This document shows positions 9,926 to 18,000 of a DNA stretch of 64,000 nt, piece by piece. The first letter of the stretch is position 1. Each line of letters opens with the position of its first letter. The notes under the pieces were generated by a model that searched no databases, was not told where the DNA came from, and was given only the letters and a program-made list of their open reading frames with translations. The stretch comes from Prevotella sp. UBA4339 (GTDB lineage Bacteria > Bacteroidota > Bacteroidia > Bacteroidales > Bacteroidaceae), in NCBI GenBank assembly GCA_002393725.1, contig DGTJ01000096.1, positions 14,482-78,481 of the forward strand. Reading direction: 5' to 3'. Made by a program: the position numbers and the translations under genes.

Positions 9926-9968
9926 CCCCAGATATTCGATCGCTGACACGATAAAAATCATATAAATT

Positions 9969-10598
9969 ATGAATAAGAACGAGAAATTTGTCATCACCCT
10001 CAACCGCGAACTTGGTTCCGGCGGGCGCACCGTAGGCCGTAAACTGGCAGAGAAACTGAATGTGAAATACTACGACAAGGCTCTCATCGAAGGCCTCACC
10101 AAGGAGTTCGGTCTGACTGTCGATGAGATTGAAAAAATCAAGGCTCAGAAGAAGTCATGGTGGAATGAGTTCAACAACTACTACAAGAAGCGCAATTCTA
10201 CCACCCTTCCGATGGAGGCAGAGACCGTGCTCACCACCGAGTCGATGATGGCCACCGAGAAGCGCATCCTCCAGACCCTCGCCGAGGAGGAGTCGTGCGT
10301 CGTAGCCGGCAGGAGCGGATTCCTCGTGTTCCGCGACTGGCCCAACCACATGAACATCCTCATCCAGGCATCGCTCAAGAAGCGCATCGAGCGCGTGATG
10401 GAGCGTCAGCATCTCAGCCGTGAGGAGGCCGAGGCAGTCATCGAGAAGGTAGACAAGGGGCGCGAGACGTTCATCCAGAAGTATGCCGACACATCGCGCT
10501 ACGATGCCCGCAACTACGACCTTGTCATCAATATGGACACCCTCACCGAGGACGACGCCACAGACATCATCCTGGCCTACATCGAGCGTAGCAGATAG
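9969..10598 (+). CDS. cytidylate kinase-like family protein
   Basis: 209 residues. The N-terminus holds a P-loop-like turn (ITLNRELGSGGRTVGRKLAEKL) followed by YYDKALIEGL, and a later block (VVAGRSGFLVFRDWPN) and RIERVMERQ match the Cytidylate_kin2 family. True Cmk converts CMP/dCMP to the diphosphate; members of this divergent group have not all been shown to do so. It is cytoplasmic, monocistronic with its own promoter, and faces the convergent ABC exporter gene 46 nt away. Confidence 0.85.
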   Translation: MNKNEKFVITLNRELGSGGRTVGRKLAEKLNVKYYDKALIEGLTKEFGLTVDEIEKIKAQKKSWWNEFNNYYKKRNSTTLPMEAETVLTTESMMATEKRILQTLAEEESCVVAGRSGFLVFRDWPNHMNILIQASLKKRIERVMERQHLSREEAEAVIEKVDKGRETFIQKYADTSRYDARNYDLVINMDTLTEDDATDIILAYIERSR

Positions 10599-10644
10599 GG
10601 CAGTGTATAAACAAGCGAGATGGGCATTTCCGACAGGACTAAGC

Positions 10645-12264
10645 TCATCGGTGCTCCCTGTAGCCAGGATCTTTTAAATAGACTACATCTTTGCATAGCA
10701 TCCCGATAGACGAATGATGAGTAATGAATAATATCGTCTTATCGGGATGTCTTGTGAACAGCCGCTGATAGAGTTCGCGCTCAGTATCTTCGTCGAGCGA
10801 ACTGCTGATCTCGTCGAGCAGCAGGATATCCCCTCCGTGCAGCAGCCCGCGGGCTATGGCGATGCGCTGTGCCTGCCCTTCGCTCAGTCCGCTGCCCCGC
10901 TCGCCAAGCTCGGTGTCGAGCCCGTTGGGCAGGTCGAGTACAAAGTCGGCACATGCAGTATGCAGCGCCTCCCGCAGTTCTTCTTCAGTTGCATCGGGCT
11001 TGGCCAGCAGCAGGTTATAGCGGATGGTGCCGCTCATCAGGGTGTTGCCCTGCGGCACGAAGCACAGTTCTCCGCCCACCTCTGTCTCTCCGCTCGTGGG
11101 CTTGATAAATCCAAGCACGATGCGGAACAATGTCGTCTTGCCGATGCCCGTCTCGCCCATGATGGCGGTCTTCGACCCTGCTGCGAACTCATGTGTGAAG
11201 TGCGACAGAATCTCCCTGTCGCCCTTGGCATAGCGGAATGACACATCCCTGAATCGGATGCCCGGTGCGCAATGTGTCTGTACATTTGTCTCACTGCCCG
11301 GCGACACATCCGGACCGTCACCTTGTTCGAGCTCCTCCAGGCGGTCGATGCTTGCCGTAGCATGTATCACGCCCGGCACCATGTTCAGCAGTTGTAGTAT
11401 CGGATGCTGAATCATGCCCACCAGTTGCAGGAACGATGTCATCACTCCGAACGTTATCGTGCCGTTGCGCAGTCCGATGCCTCCCCATACGAATGCCATC
11501 AGATAGCCCAGTCCGAAGACGCAGCCAATGATGAGCCGCGTAATGACAGTGAATCTCATCCTCCTCATCACGTTGCCCCGCAGGCGCCGCTGCATCGAGT
11601 CGAGTCTGCTCGTCACCCATTGCTCCGAGCCCAGCGAGCGCAGCACGGCATTATGCTCCATCCCCTCCTGCACCTGCATCTGTATCCGGCTCTCATCCTG
11701 ACGGATGTCGAGCGTCATCTGCTTGAGCCTCTTGGCGATGAGCTTGCCGAAGACGATTGCCATCGGTGTCAGCAGTAGCAGCGCCCATGCCAGACGGGCA
11801 TCAAACCAGCGCATCAGCAGGAACGCACCGCAGAGCTGTATCATCGTTATGACCATCTGTGGCAGCGTTTCGGTGCATACCTCCGCCACCTGCTCTATGT
11901 CCTTCGCCAGTCGCGAGGTGACGTCACCCGAGTGCAGTTCCTCACCGTCGTAAAGCTTTCTGCGGAACAGGCAGCTGAAGATACGCAGGCGCAGTGCGTT
12001 GGTCTGGCGCACACTGGCCGAGGTCGTCAGCCAGTAGCCCACCTGTCGCAGCACCACGCCGCCTACTACTGTCAGCACCAGCCAGCCCACCATCGTCAGC
12101 ACGTCGTCAGCCGACCCCCTGCGTATGGTGTCATCGATGAACCGTCGGCTCAGCCATACCATCAGCAGTCCGAAAGCCACCTGTCCGATGCCTGTCACTA
12201 CGCGCACCGCTGTGTTCCAGCGGATGCCGCGTGAGTTACGCCATAACCATGAGAGATATCTCAT
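10645..12264 (-). CDS. ABC exporter, fused permease-ATPase
   Basis: 539 residues from ATG 12264, which overlaps the stop of the PqqD gene as ATGA; an in-frame upstream ATG at 12288 lies inside that gene and is unlikely. The N-terminal half has about six membrane spans (ABC_membrane type). The C-terminal ATPase shows Walker A GETGIGKTT, signature LSEGQAQR, Walker B ILLLDEISSSLDED and a switch His in FITHHS. Half-transporters of this type export peptides, lipids or drugs as dimers. Position at the end of a kinase, peptidase and PqqD cassette points to export of a processed peptide, as LanT/McjD-type transporters do. There is no C39 peptidase domain; the separate S24/S26 peptidase could take that role. 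Confidence 0.9.
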   Translation of the reverse strand: MRYLSWLWRNSRGIRWNTAVRVVTGIGQVAFGLLMVWLSRRFIDDTIRRGSADDVLTMVGWLVLTVVGGVVLRQVGYWLTTSASVRQTNALRLRIFSCLFRRKLYDGEELHSGDVTSRLAKDIEQVAEVCTETLPQMVITMIQLCGAFLLMRWFDARLAWALLLLTPMAIVFGKLIAKRLKQMTLDIRQDESRIQMQVQEGMEHNAVLRSLGSEQWVTSRLDSMQRRLRGNVMRRMRFTVITRLIIGCVFGLGYLMAFVWGGIGLRNGTITFGVMTSFLQLVGMIQHPILQLLNMVPGVIHATASIDRLEELEQGDGPDVSPGSETNVQTHCAPGIRFRDVSFRYAKGDREILSHFTHEFAAGSKTAIMGETGIGKTTLFRIVLGFIKPTSGETEVGGELCFVPQGNTLMSGTIRYNLLLAKPDATEEELREALHTACADFVLDLPNGLDTELGERGSGLSEGQAQRIAIARGLLHGGDILLLDEISSSLDEDTERELYQRLFTRHPDKTILFITHHSSIGMLCKDVVYLKDPGYREHR

Positions 12265-12530
12265 TCCACTACCTCGACCGACTTCCATTCGGCTATCATC
12301 TCAGCCACATCGGCCTTTGCCTCGCTTGCCGTCACGTCGAATTCCTCGCAGAGCCTCTCGGCCAGTGACTCTACCGTGAAGTCGCCCATCTCCTGAGCCT
12401 GCTTCCACAGCCACGCAGCCGTCTCGTTCAGAGCCAGCAGCTTTCCGAAGTTGATGGCATCGAGGCCCTCACCGATAATCACGCGCTCGCCGCACACCTC
12501 GCGCAGCACAAATCCTTTCTTTATTCTCAT
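12261..12530 (-). CDS. PqqD-like RiPP recognition element protein
   Basis: 89 residues with the PqqD fold pattern: beta hairpin (GFVLREVCGERVIIGEG), NFGKLLALNETAAWLW (the conserved LN-T-A-LW signature) and helices ending VAEMIAEWKSVEV. PqqD-like proteins bind leader peptides of ribosomal peptide natural products and present them to modifying enzymes. It overlaps both neighbours by 4 nt, so it is translationally coupled to the S24/S26 peptidase upstream and the exporter downstream. No radical SAM enzyme, cyclodehydratase or asparagine-synthetase homologue is in the window. Confidence 0.88.
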   Translation of the reverse strand: MRIKKGFVLREVCGERVIIGEGLDAINFGKLLALNETAAWLWKQAQEMGDFTVESLAERLCEEFDVTASEAKADVAEMIAEWKSVEVVE

Positions 12531-12958
12531 AATATTATCCTCTTATATATAGCTAAAAAGTATCTTCTTACAGGACGCATGCGGAACCATATCCTTGCAG
12601 CCCGCACGCGCCATTTATTATATAGGTAATGTGTCCTCTCCTTCGAATCCACCACGTGCGTAGCGATGGCCCGTACGTCGCTGAGCGAGCAATGCTCCGT
12701 GCCTGCCAGATTGCCGTCGCCCATCAGTGTGACCCTCTCGCCTTCGATGCGTATTATCCGATGCACCACATATCGGCAGCCTTCCACCCATGCCAGCACT
12801 ATATCGCCCACCTGCGGTGCGACAGCCTTCTGCAGGATGACGCTCTCCCTGCCACCGATGATAAAGGGCAGCATACTGTTGCCATTCACGGGTAGTGTCA
12901 CGCTCACCCCCTCGTCAGCCAGTCTGACGGCCTCCTCTATTATCTCGTTGTCGGTCAT
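12527..12958 (-). CDS. S24/S26 family serine peptidase (signal-peptidase-like)
   Basis: 143 residues from ATG 12958 (ATGA overlap with the kinase-like gene); the longer frame to 13021 would sit inside that gene. The catalytic Ser lies in NGNSMLPFI, the GxSMxP box. Further on, YVVHRIIRIEGERV matches the box where ER/SipW-type signal peptidases carry a His in place of the general-base Lys, and LMGDGNL follows. No clear membrane anchor is seen except a weak hydrophobic C-terminus. In this cassette it may cleave a leader peptide before or during export; this is inference. Confidence 0.82.
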   Translation of the reverse strand: MTDNEIIEEAVRLADEGVSVTLPVNGNSMLPFIIGGRESVILQKAVAPQVGDIVLAWVEGCRYVVHRIIRIEGERVTLMGDGNLAGTEHCSLSDVRAIATHVVDSKERTHYLYNKWRVRAARIWFRMRPVRRYFLAIYKRIIL

Positions 12959-13809
12959 AGTGTGATTGTTTCGTTGCACAGTCTTGCAGCCTCTTCGTCG
13001 GGCAGGCACTCCAGATGCCATACGGCTACCGTCGATGCCAGCGTGTTCTCCGTCAGGTGCAGTCCGTCGGCTATACGCTCATCCCAGCGCTTGCCGCTGA
13101 TACTCTCCAGCAGGGCCACATACGCATGTATGCCACTCAGGCGATGTATCTTGTTATATGGTGCCTGACTCAGGAGGACGATACCTCCCAGTGGGTAGCT
13201 CACGTTGCGATAGCAGGGTGTCTTTCCGCTCCAGGGCGAGCCGTACACTGTCGCCTCAGCGTCCTTCCCGATGCGTACCACAGGGTTGTCGTCGTTCACC
13301 AGGGCCGTGCCTGATATGTATCTCTGCCACAGGCTGGCGTGGGTACTCTTCCCCGTACCGCTTGGACCGAGGAACATATATCCCCGCCCCTCATAGCTCA
13401 CTACCGCCGCGTGGAACAGCACCGTGCCATTGTCGGCCGTAGCCAGCGCAAACATTACCATCAGTGAGTTGTCGATAGCCATCTTCACATACTTGCCCGT
13501 CGTGATAAGCCGTCCCTTGCGATAGTCGGCAGAGCAGACGAGCCATCCTGCCGTTGCGCCCCACCAGATAAAGCCGAACACCGCTTCACCCTCAGCCGTA
13601 TGTCCGCAGATGATCTCCTGTCCCTCCTCCTCTTGGCGCATTTCCTCTGAGTAGTCAGGTGCATCCCCATCCTCTACGGCTATCTCAAACACTGTCTCAC
13701 CGTCAGCACAGGCAAACGGCTCATAATTGGTCATCAGTGCAAGGATACTCTCCTCGCCACTGACGCAGAACCGATGCCCTGCCACCTCGTAATATCTTGT
13801 CTCTCTCAT
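12955..13809 (-). CDS. HPr kinase/PEPCK-like ATPase of a peptide-processing cassette
   Basis: 284 residues from ATG 13809, or 298 from ATG 13851. The later start is chosen because homologous N-termini begin near YYEVAGHRFCV and because a short upstream frame ends in TGA overlapping it. A P-loop GPSGTGKST lies at about residue 167, with NDDNPVV and GSPWSGKT further on, the layout of HPr kinase C-terminal domains. HPr-kinase homologues phosphorylate precursor peptides in some lasso-peptide clusters (for example paeninodin). It heads a four-gene overlapping operon with S24/S26 peptidase, PqqD and ABC exporter. Substrate unknown. Confidence 0.82.
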   Translation of the reverse strand: MRETRYYEVAGHRFCVSGEESILALMTNYEPFACADGETVFEIAVEDGDAPDYSEEMRQEEEGQEIICGHTAEGEAVFGFIWWGATAGWLVCSADYRKGRLITTGKYVKMAIDNSLMVMFALATADNGTVLFHAAVVSYEGRGYMFLGPSGTGKSTHASLWQRYISGTALVNDDNPVVRIGKDAEATVYGSPWSGKTPCYRNVSYPLGGIVLLSQAPYNKIHRLSGIHAYVALLESISGKRWDERIADGLHLTENTLASTVAVWHLECLPDEEAARLCNETITL

Positions 13810-13877
13810 CTTGGAATATCTCTTAGTGATAACGTCATGTACCTGATGCATATAGGCAGCGTCTTGACAATAGCCAT
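13806..13877 (-). CDS. possible 23-residue leader ORF coupled to the kinase gene
   Basis: ATG 13877 opens a 23-codon frame (MAIVKTLPICIRYMTLSLRD then IPR) whose TGA overlaps the kinase start at 13809 as ATGA. It lies after the promoter and is the only short frame positioned as a leader. It could be a coupling peptide, a tiny precursor or chance. Confidence 0.25.
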   Translation of the reverse strand: MAIVKTLPICIRYMTLSLRDIPR

Positions 13878-13923
13878 TCAGGACTGTAGCATCCGTCTCG
13901 TTGTCGTTTTTACGTTACGGGTG

Positions 13924-13931
13924 CAAAGATA
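13924..13931 (-). promoter_or_regulatory. -7 box (TATCTTTG) of the kinase-peptidase-PqqD-exporter operon
   Basis: Reverse-strand TATCTTTG lies 115 nt before the kinase ATG at 13809 and 47 nt before the 23-codon frame. No clear -33 element. Confidence 0.5.
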
Positions 13932-14039
13932 GTGCAAAATTTCGATTAAACGAAGAGAATGCAAATATATTTGTGTTCTTGAGTGGGAGAAATTTATTCA
14001 AATCGAGCGAAATACCAAAGGAAAACTTATTTTTCTTTG

Positions 14040-14088
14040 TATTTGCTTTACCAACGGTCGCTGTTTGCGTAGCGAGGTAAAGCAAATA
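14040..14088. repeat. long imperfect stem-loop between divergent transcription units
   Basis: TATTTGCTTTACC at 14040-14052 pairs perfectly with 14076-14088, and TCGCT/AGCGA extends the stem after a 5-nt bulge. There is no T run. It lies between the kinase operon and toxin-antitoxin pair 1 and may be a structured leader or a small mobile hairpin. Confidence 0.5.
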
Positions 14089-14095
14089 AAAACAA

Positions 14096-14199
14096 AATGC
14101 GATTCTGAAGATTTTGATAAGATTAACAATCAAAATCGTGTATTTCGCTCGCAAATTCGTATCTTTGCAACCGTAAACCCAAACATGTTAGGATTATGA
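14096..14199 (+). promoter_or_regulatory. promoter, palindromic operator and MLGL leader of toxin-antitoxin pair 1
   Basis: GATTTTGAT and ATCAAAATC form an inverted repeat at about 14111-14138, just upstream of the -7 box TATCTTTG (14160-14167), a position suited to autorepression. Then comes ATGTTAGGATTATGA (14185-14199), a four-codon frame MLGL whose TGA overlaps the antitoxin ATG. Nearly the whole segment is repeated at 25567-25669 before pair 3. Confidence 0.65.
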
Positions 14200-14441
14200 C
14201 AGCAATACAACTGCGTGCGGAACTGTTCCGCGAGATGAGTCCGCTGCTCGACAGCGAGGCAGCGATGACAAAGGTGATAGCTTTTGTTAAAGGTTTGGTT
14301 ATCGCCCAGAAAAAAGAGGCGGGCATCGCTCCCCGTGACGGATGGGCAGCAGCTGCTATGCAGGCCCACGCTGATGGTGAGGACAAACTGATGGCCGATG
14401 ATGTGTTTGAGGACGAAAAGATGGAGGACTGGAAATGGTAA
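14196..14441 (+). CDS. antitoxin of MazF-type pair 1
   Basis: 81 residues. The N-terminus MTAIQLRAELFREMSPLLD resembles small Bacteroidota antitoxins; the middle is helical and the C-terminus is acidic and Trp-rich (FEDEKMEDWKW), the usual disordered toxin-wrapping tail. It overlaps the toxin gene by 7 nt, and the start overlaps the stop of the MLGL leader frame. It should neutralise the MazF-like toxin and probably represses the shared promoter through the palindrome upstream. Confidence 0.8.
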   Translation: MTAIQLRAELFREMSPLLDSEAAMTKVIAFVKGLVIAQKKEAGIAPRDGWAAAAMQAHADGEDKLMADDVFEDEKMEDWKW

Positions 14442-14755
14442 GCCAGTTCGATGTCTATTGGGTTGACCTGAACCCCACCATCGGCGCAGAGATGCAGAAG
14501 ATTCGCCCGTGCGTCATTGTCAGTCCCAAGGAACTGAACGACCACCTCGACACGGTGATTATCGTTCCCGTCACGTCGGCCATTCATGGCTATCCCTACC
14601 GCGTGCGTTGTCACATCATGGGTCGTGATGGCGAGATGGCCACCGACCAGATACGCACCATCGACAAACGTCGGCTGAAGAACCGAATCGCTACGCTTAC
14701 TGCCGATGAGACAGAATCGCTGCAAGACGTGCTCCGGCAGATGTTTTGTGAGTAG
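14435..14755 (+). CDS. MazF/PemK-family endoribonuclease toxin
   Basis: 106 residues. QFDVYWVDLNPTIGAEMQKI then RPCVIVSP are the first strands of the PemK/MazF fold with the conserved P-x-G-x-E and RPV/CVIVSP signatures. VIIVPVTS and MATDQIRTIDKRRL supply the other conserved blocks, and the length is standard. The enzyme cuts mRNA at short motifs when free of its antitoxin. Convergent with the small-protein gene at 14840, with a hairpin between. Confidence 0.92.
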   Translation: MVSQFDVYWVDLNPTIGAEMQKIRPCVIVSPKELNDHLDTVIIVPVTSAIHGYPYRVRCHIMGRDGEMATDQIRTIDKRRLKNRIATLTADETESLQDVLRQMFCE

Positions 14756-14788
14756 CCCGCCCTGACAGTTCGTCATCAGCATGCACAT

Positions 14789-14823
14789 CATCCCCTGCCC
14801 GGCTTCGTGCCGGGCGGGGGATG
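14789..14823. terminator. 35-nt hairpin between convergent toxin and small-protein genes
   Basis: CATCCCCTGCCCGGC and GCCGGGCGGGGGATG pair along 15 positions with one G-T wobble. A homologous 35-nt hairpin at 22609-22643 follows the PIN toxin, also at a convergent junction. There is no long T run, so termination is likely but not certain. Confidence 0.6.
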
Positions 14824-14839
14824 GTTGTGGTCTGTGGGG

Positions 14840-14998
14840 TTATCTCACGTCGCCATCGTAGTTCTCGTCGCTGCCTTCATAGTCGAAGGGGCCGCTGCTG
14901 CCGAGGGAACGTACTTCTTCGCCGCTGCCGGCGAGCAGGTGACTCTGATGTTGCAGCACGATGATGCGCTGCTCGGGTTTCATATACTTCTTTTTCAT
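14840..14998 (-). CDS. 52-residue small protein, YxxP/GS family
   Basis: ATG 14998 to TAA 14840. The peptide begins MKKKYMKPEQRIIVLQHQ, continues SHLLAGSGEE, and ends in an acidic Tyr-rich tail (FDYEGSDENYDGD). It shares K-x-Y-x-[KR]-P, a hydrophobic VxL block, HQ and L-x-G-S with the small protein at 21513-21659. Unrelated reading frames would not share this, so both are probably real genes. It follows the 1476-residue surface protein on the same strand. Function is unknown. The YxxP motif is reminiscent of lasso-peptide leaders bound by PqqD-like proteins, one of which lies 2.3 kb away. Confidence 0.7.
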   Translation of the reverse strand: MKKKYMKPEQRIIVLQHQSHLLAGSGEEVRSLGSSGPFDYEGSDENYDGDVR

Positions 14999-15006
14999 TG
15001 TTCTCT

Positions 15007-15058
15007 ATGGATTTGTTGTTGTTTTTGTCTACGGACTTTTCGGACTTTTAGGACTGTC
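15007..15058 (-). repeat. leader repeat copy A
   Basis: About 50 nt ending in a TTGTTGTTTTTGTCTACGGA-type block (forward strand), nearly identical to 19505-19558. On the reverse strand both copies lie just upstream of a start codon (14998 and 19492), so they act as a shared 5' leader. Confidence 0.7.
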
Positions 15059-15061
15059 TTC

Positions 15062-18000
15062 TCACTTAATCGCGACCTTCTTGCCTCCGTGGATGTAGAG
15101 GCCCTTAGCCGTCGGCTGCCCGTCGAGGCGGCGACCGTCGAGGGTGTACCACGCATCGGAACCATTAACCGTGAACCCTGAATCGTGAACCGAAATAATA
15201 CCCGTTGCCTCGTCGTCCCCGAAGTTGAGGTTGAAGGCGCGGACGTGGGACGACTGCGGCGAAGTGGGCTCGCCGGCGGTGAGGTCGCCGAGCAGCTGGA
15301 AGTAGGCGCGGTGGGTGCCGATGGTTATGGTCTTCGTGGGATAGAAGAGCTTGTTGGTGGCGCCGAGGTAGAGCTTGGTGTTGTCGCCGTCGGCGGGGGT
15401 GGTGACGGGGGCGTAGGTGCCGGTGAAGGTGAGCACGCCCGTGACGGTGGCGTCATGCTTTTCGGCGTCGATGGTCACTCCATTGAAGACGGGGCTGACG
15501 AGGTCGCTGCAGGTGGCGGCGTTCTGGCCGTCGTAGGCCACGTAGCCGGCGGGCTTGTCCCACTTGATGATGAAGGGCGTGCCGGCGGGGATGGTCGTGG
15601 CGGCGGTGAAGTTGAGGGTCAGCGTGCCGTCGGCGAAGGTGCTCGACGTGGTGTTGAGCGTCATGGCCTGCACGTTGTCGCCGCTGAGGGTGCCGCTGGC
15701 GGTCAGGTCAACGGCGAAGGGCAGGCAGAGGGTGTTCCAGGAGCCGTCCTTGTAGAGGGTGCGGCCGCTGAGGGCTACGGCGAGGGTCTGGCCTGCGTGG
15801 TCGGTGATGGCGGCGGTGTTGTCGGCGGCGTCGGCCAGGGCGAGGCAGGGCTGGAGGGTGGTCTCAGCGGCAAAACCGCTGAGCACACTGGCGGTGAGGG
15901 TGCCGGTGTAGATGTTGCCGCTGCCGTCGGTGAGGGCCTGGCCGTCCTTGACTGCTACGGTGCCGCCTTCGGTGCTGATGCTGCTGGCGGTGATGCGGTC
16001 GGCGGGGCGGGTCCAGCCGAGGGTGATGGCGGTGCCGTCGTCGGCGAAGGCGTAGATGCCGGTGGCGTTGGTGCCGGTGGCGTTGGCGGTGAGGTGTCCG
16101 CCGAGGATGCTGTGCGTGTTGCCGTAGATGGCGTAGGCGTTATTGCCGTCGGCGGAGATGGTGAGGGTGCCGCCCCGGAGGGTGACGTGGGCGTAGATGC
16201 CACTCACCGTGGAGCCGGTGGTGGTGATGCTGACGTTGCCGCTGTGCTGCTCGTAGTTGGACACATAGATGCCAAGCGATTTGCCGTCGTAGCGGAGGGT
16301 GCCGGCGGTGGCGTCGTCGAGGCTTTGGCCGTAGATGGTGAGGTTGTATCCATCGATGCCCGTCGTGTTGCCGTAGAGGGTCATGGTCTTGCCGTCGGCG
16401 AGGATGAGGGTGATGTTGCCGGCGGGCAAGATTTGGGTGGCGTAGGCGATGTCGGTGCCGACGTAGTAGGTGCCGGCGGCGAGGCTTACGCGGCCATCCT
16501 CACCCAAGGTCTCATGTCCGTCGAGGGCGATGGCGCTGGCCTCGCCAGGGGTGCCGTCGGCTTTGATGTAGGCTACGGTGACGGGCTTGCCGGTGCTGTA
16601 GATGGCTTCGGTGGAAGCGAGGGTCTTGCCGTCGCAGTCGGCGGTGATGGTGAGGCGGGCTATGGCTTTGCCGGCGAGGAGGTCGTTGTCACCCGTGGGG
16701 GTGTAGAGGTCCAACAGCTGGCCGCCGAGGGTTGCACGGGGGGTGTATCCCTGCGCCGCGCCGCTGGCAAGGGTTGAGCCGGGGGTGAATACGTAGCCGG
16801 AGGCGAAATAGTGGTTGCCTGCCAGGGTGAATCCGTTCTCGGCCTTCAGTCGGGCGCCAACAGGGGGGGTGGCGAGCCATCCGGTCTGGTTGACGAAGGT
16901 TCCCGGGGGGGTGGTGATGTTCGCGCCGAGGTCGAGGCGGTAGGCAGGGAGGGCGCCGTGGTTGTCGGCGATGTCGGCTCCCTGGCAGCCCACGCCGGAG
17001 GTGGCGGCGGTGCCGTTCACGGTGCAGCCGTGGTAGTAGTTGTTGCGGAGGGTGTTGCTGATGCTGCCGCAGATGGTGCCGTAGTTCCTGTTGTTGGTAG
17101 CGGTGATATAGGAATCGGTGACGGTGCAGCCGCTGACAGAGCCAGTGCCAGTGTTGTAGCCTATGATGCCGCCGACGTAATAGCAGCCTGTGATGCGGGC
17201 GTCGGTGAGGTGGACGTCGAGGATGACGGCACCACTGCTTATACGGCCGAAGAGGCCTTGGTAGCAGTCGGCATTGTCGCTGCCGTCCTTGCGGATGCGG
17301 ATGCCGCTGACGGTGTGGCTGTCGCCGATGAAGGTGCCGCGGAAGTAGCGGTAGGTGCCGCCGATGTAGGTGCCTATGGACTCATAGTTCTCGGCGTAGT
17401 CGTCGGGCTCGGCAACGTCGTGGTCGAACGTGATGTCGGCTCCGAGCTTGAAGTACTTGCCGCTGTAGTCGTTGGCGGTCTCGCCGTTAGTGCCGTTCAC
17501 GCGGTGGGCGAGCAGCAGGAGCTGGTCCTTGTTGTATATCATGTAGGGGTCTTTCGGGCTGCCCTGGTTCACGGTTGCCCAGTCGATGGGGGCGAGGGCG
17601 ACGCTGATGGTCACGTCCTCGTCGGGCATGGTGAGGGTGGTGCCGCTGAGGGTGCCTGCGCTGGCGGTGTAGGCGTACTGGTAGCCGGGCTGTTGGCATA
17701 CGGCGCTGGTCGTGAGGGTGAGGCTGAGCTGGTCGTCGCTGCCGTAGTAGAGGGTCTGGCCGCGCTGCAGTCCTCCGCCGCTGTAGGCGGTGATGCCGCT
17801 GACGGTGTACTGGGTCGCTGTGCCGGTGAGGGCGATGGCGCCGATGGTTACGTCGGCGTCAGCGGCGACGGTGCGGGTGGCCTTGCCCTGGGCGATTTCG
17901 AAGGCGGCGGTGTAGTAGCTGTTGGTGGCTGTGGTGGTGGCGTTCCATCCACGGGCGAAGGTGGCGCTGCCGCTGCTGGCCATCGTCTCGCCGGTGGCGA

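Noticed and set aside
13915..14154. 79-codon reverse frame as precursor peptide of the kinase cassette
   Set aside because: It spans the operon promoter and the hairpin, is AT-driven (Phe/Leu/Asn) and ends inside the promoter region.
15185..16777. 530-codon open frame on the forward strand
   Set aside because: It is antisense to the 1476-residue surface protein; composition is Gly/Val/Glu shadow of GC-rich repeat coding, with no signal peptide or domain.
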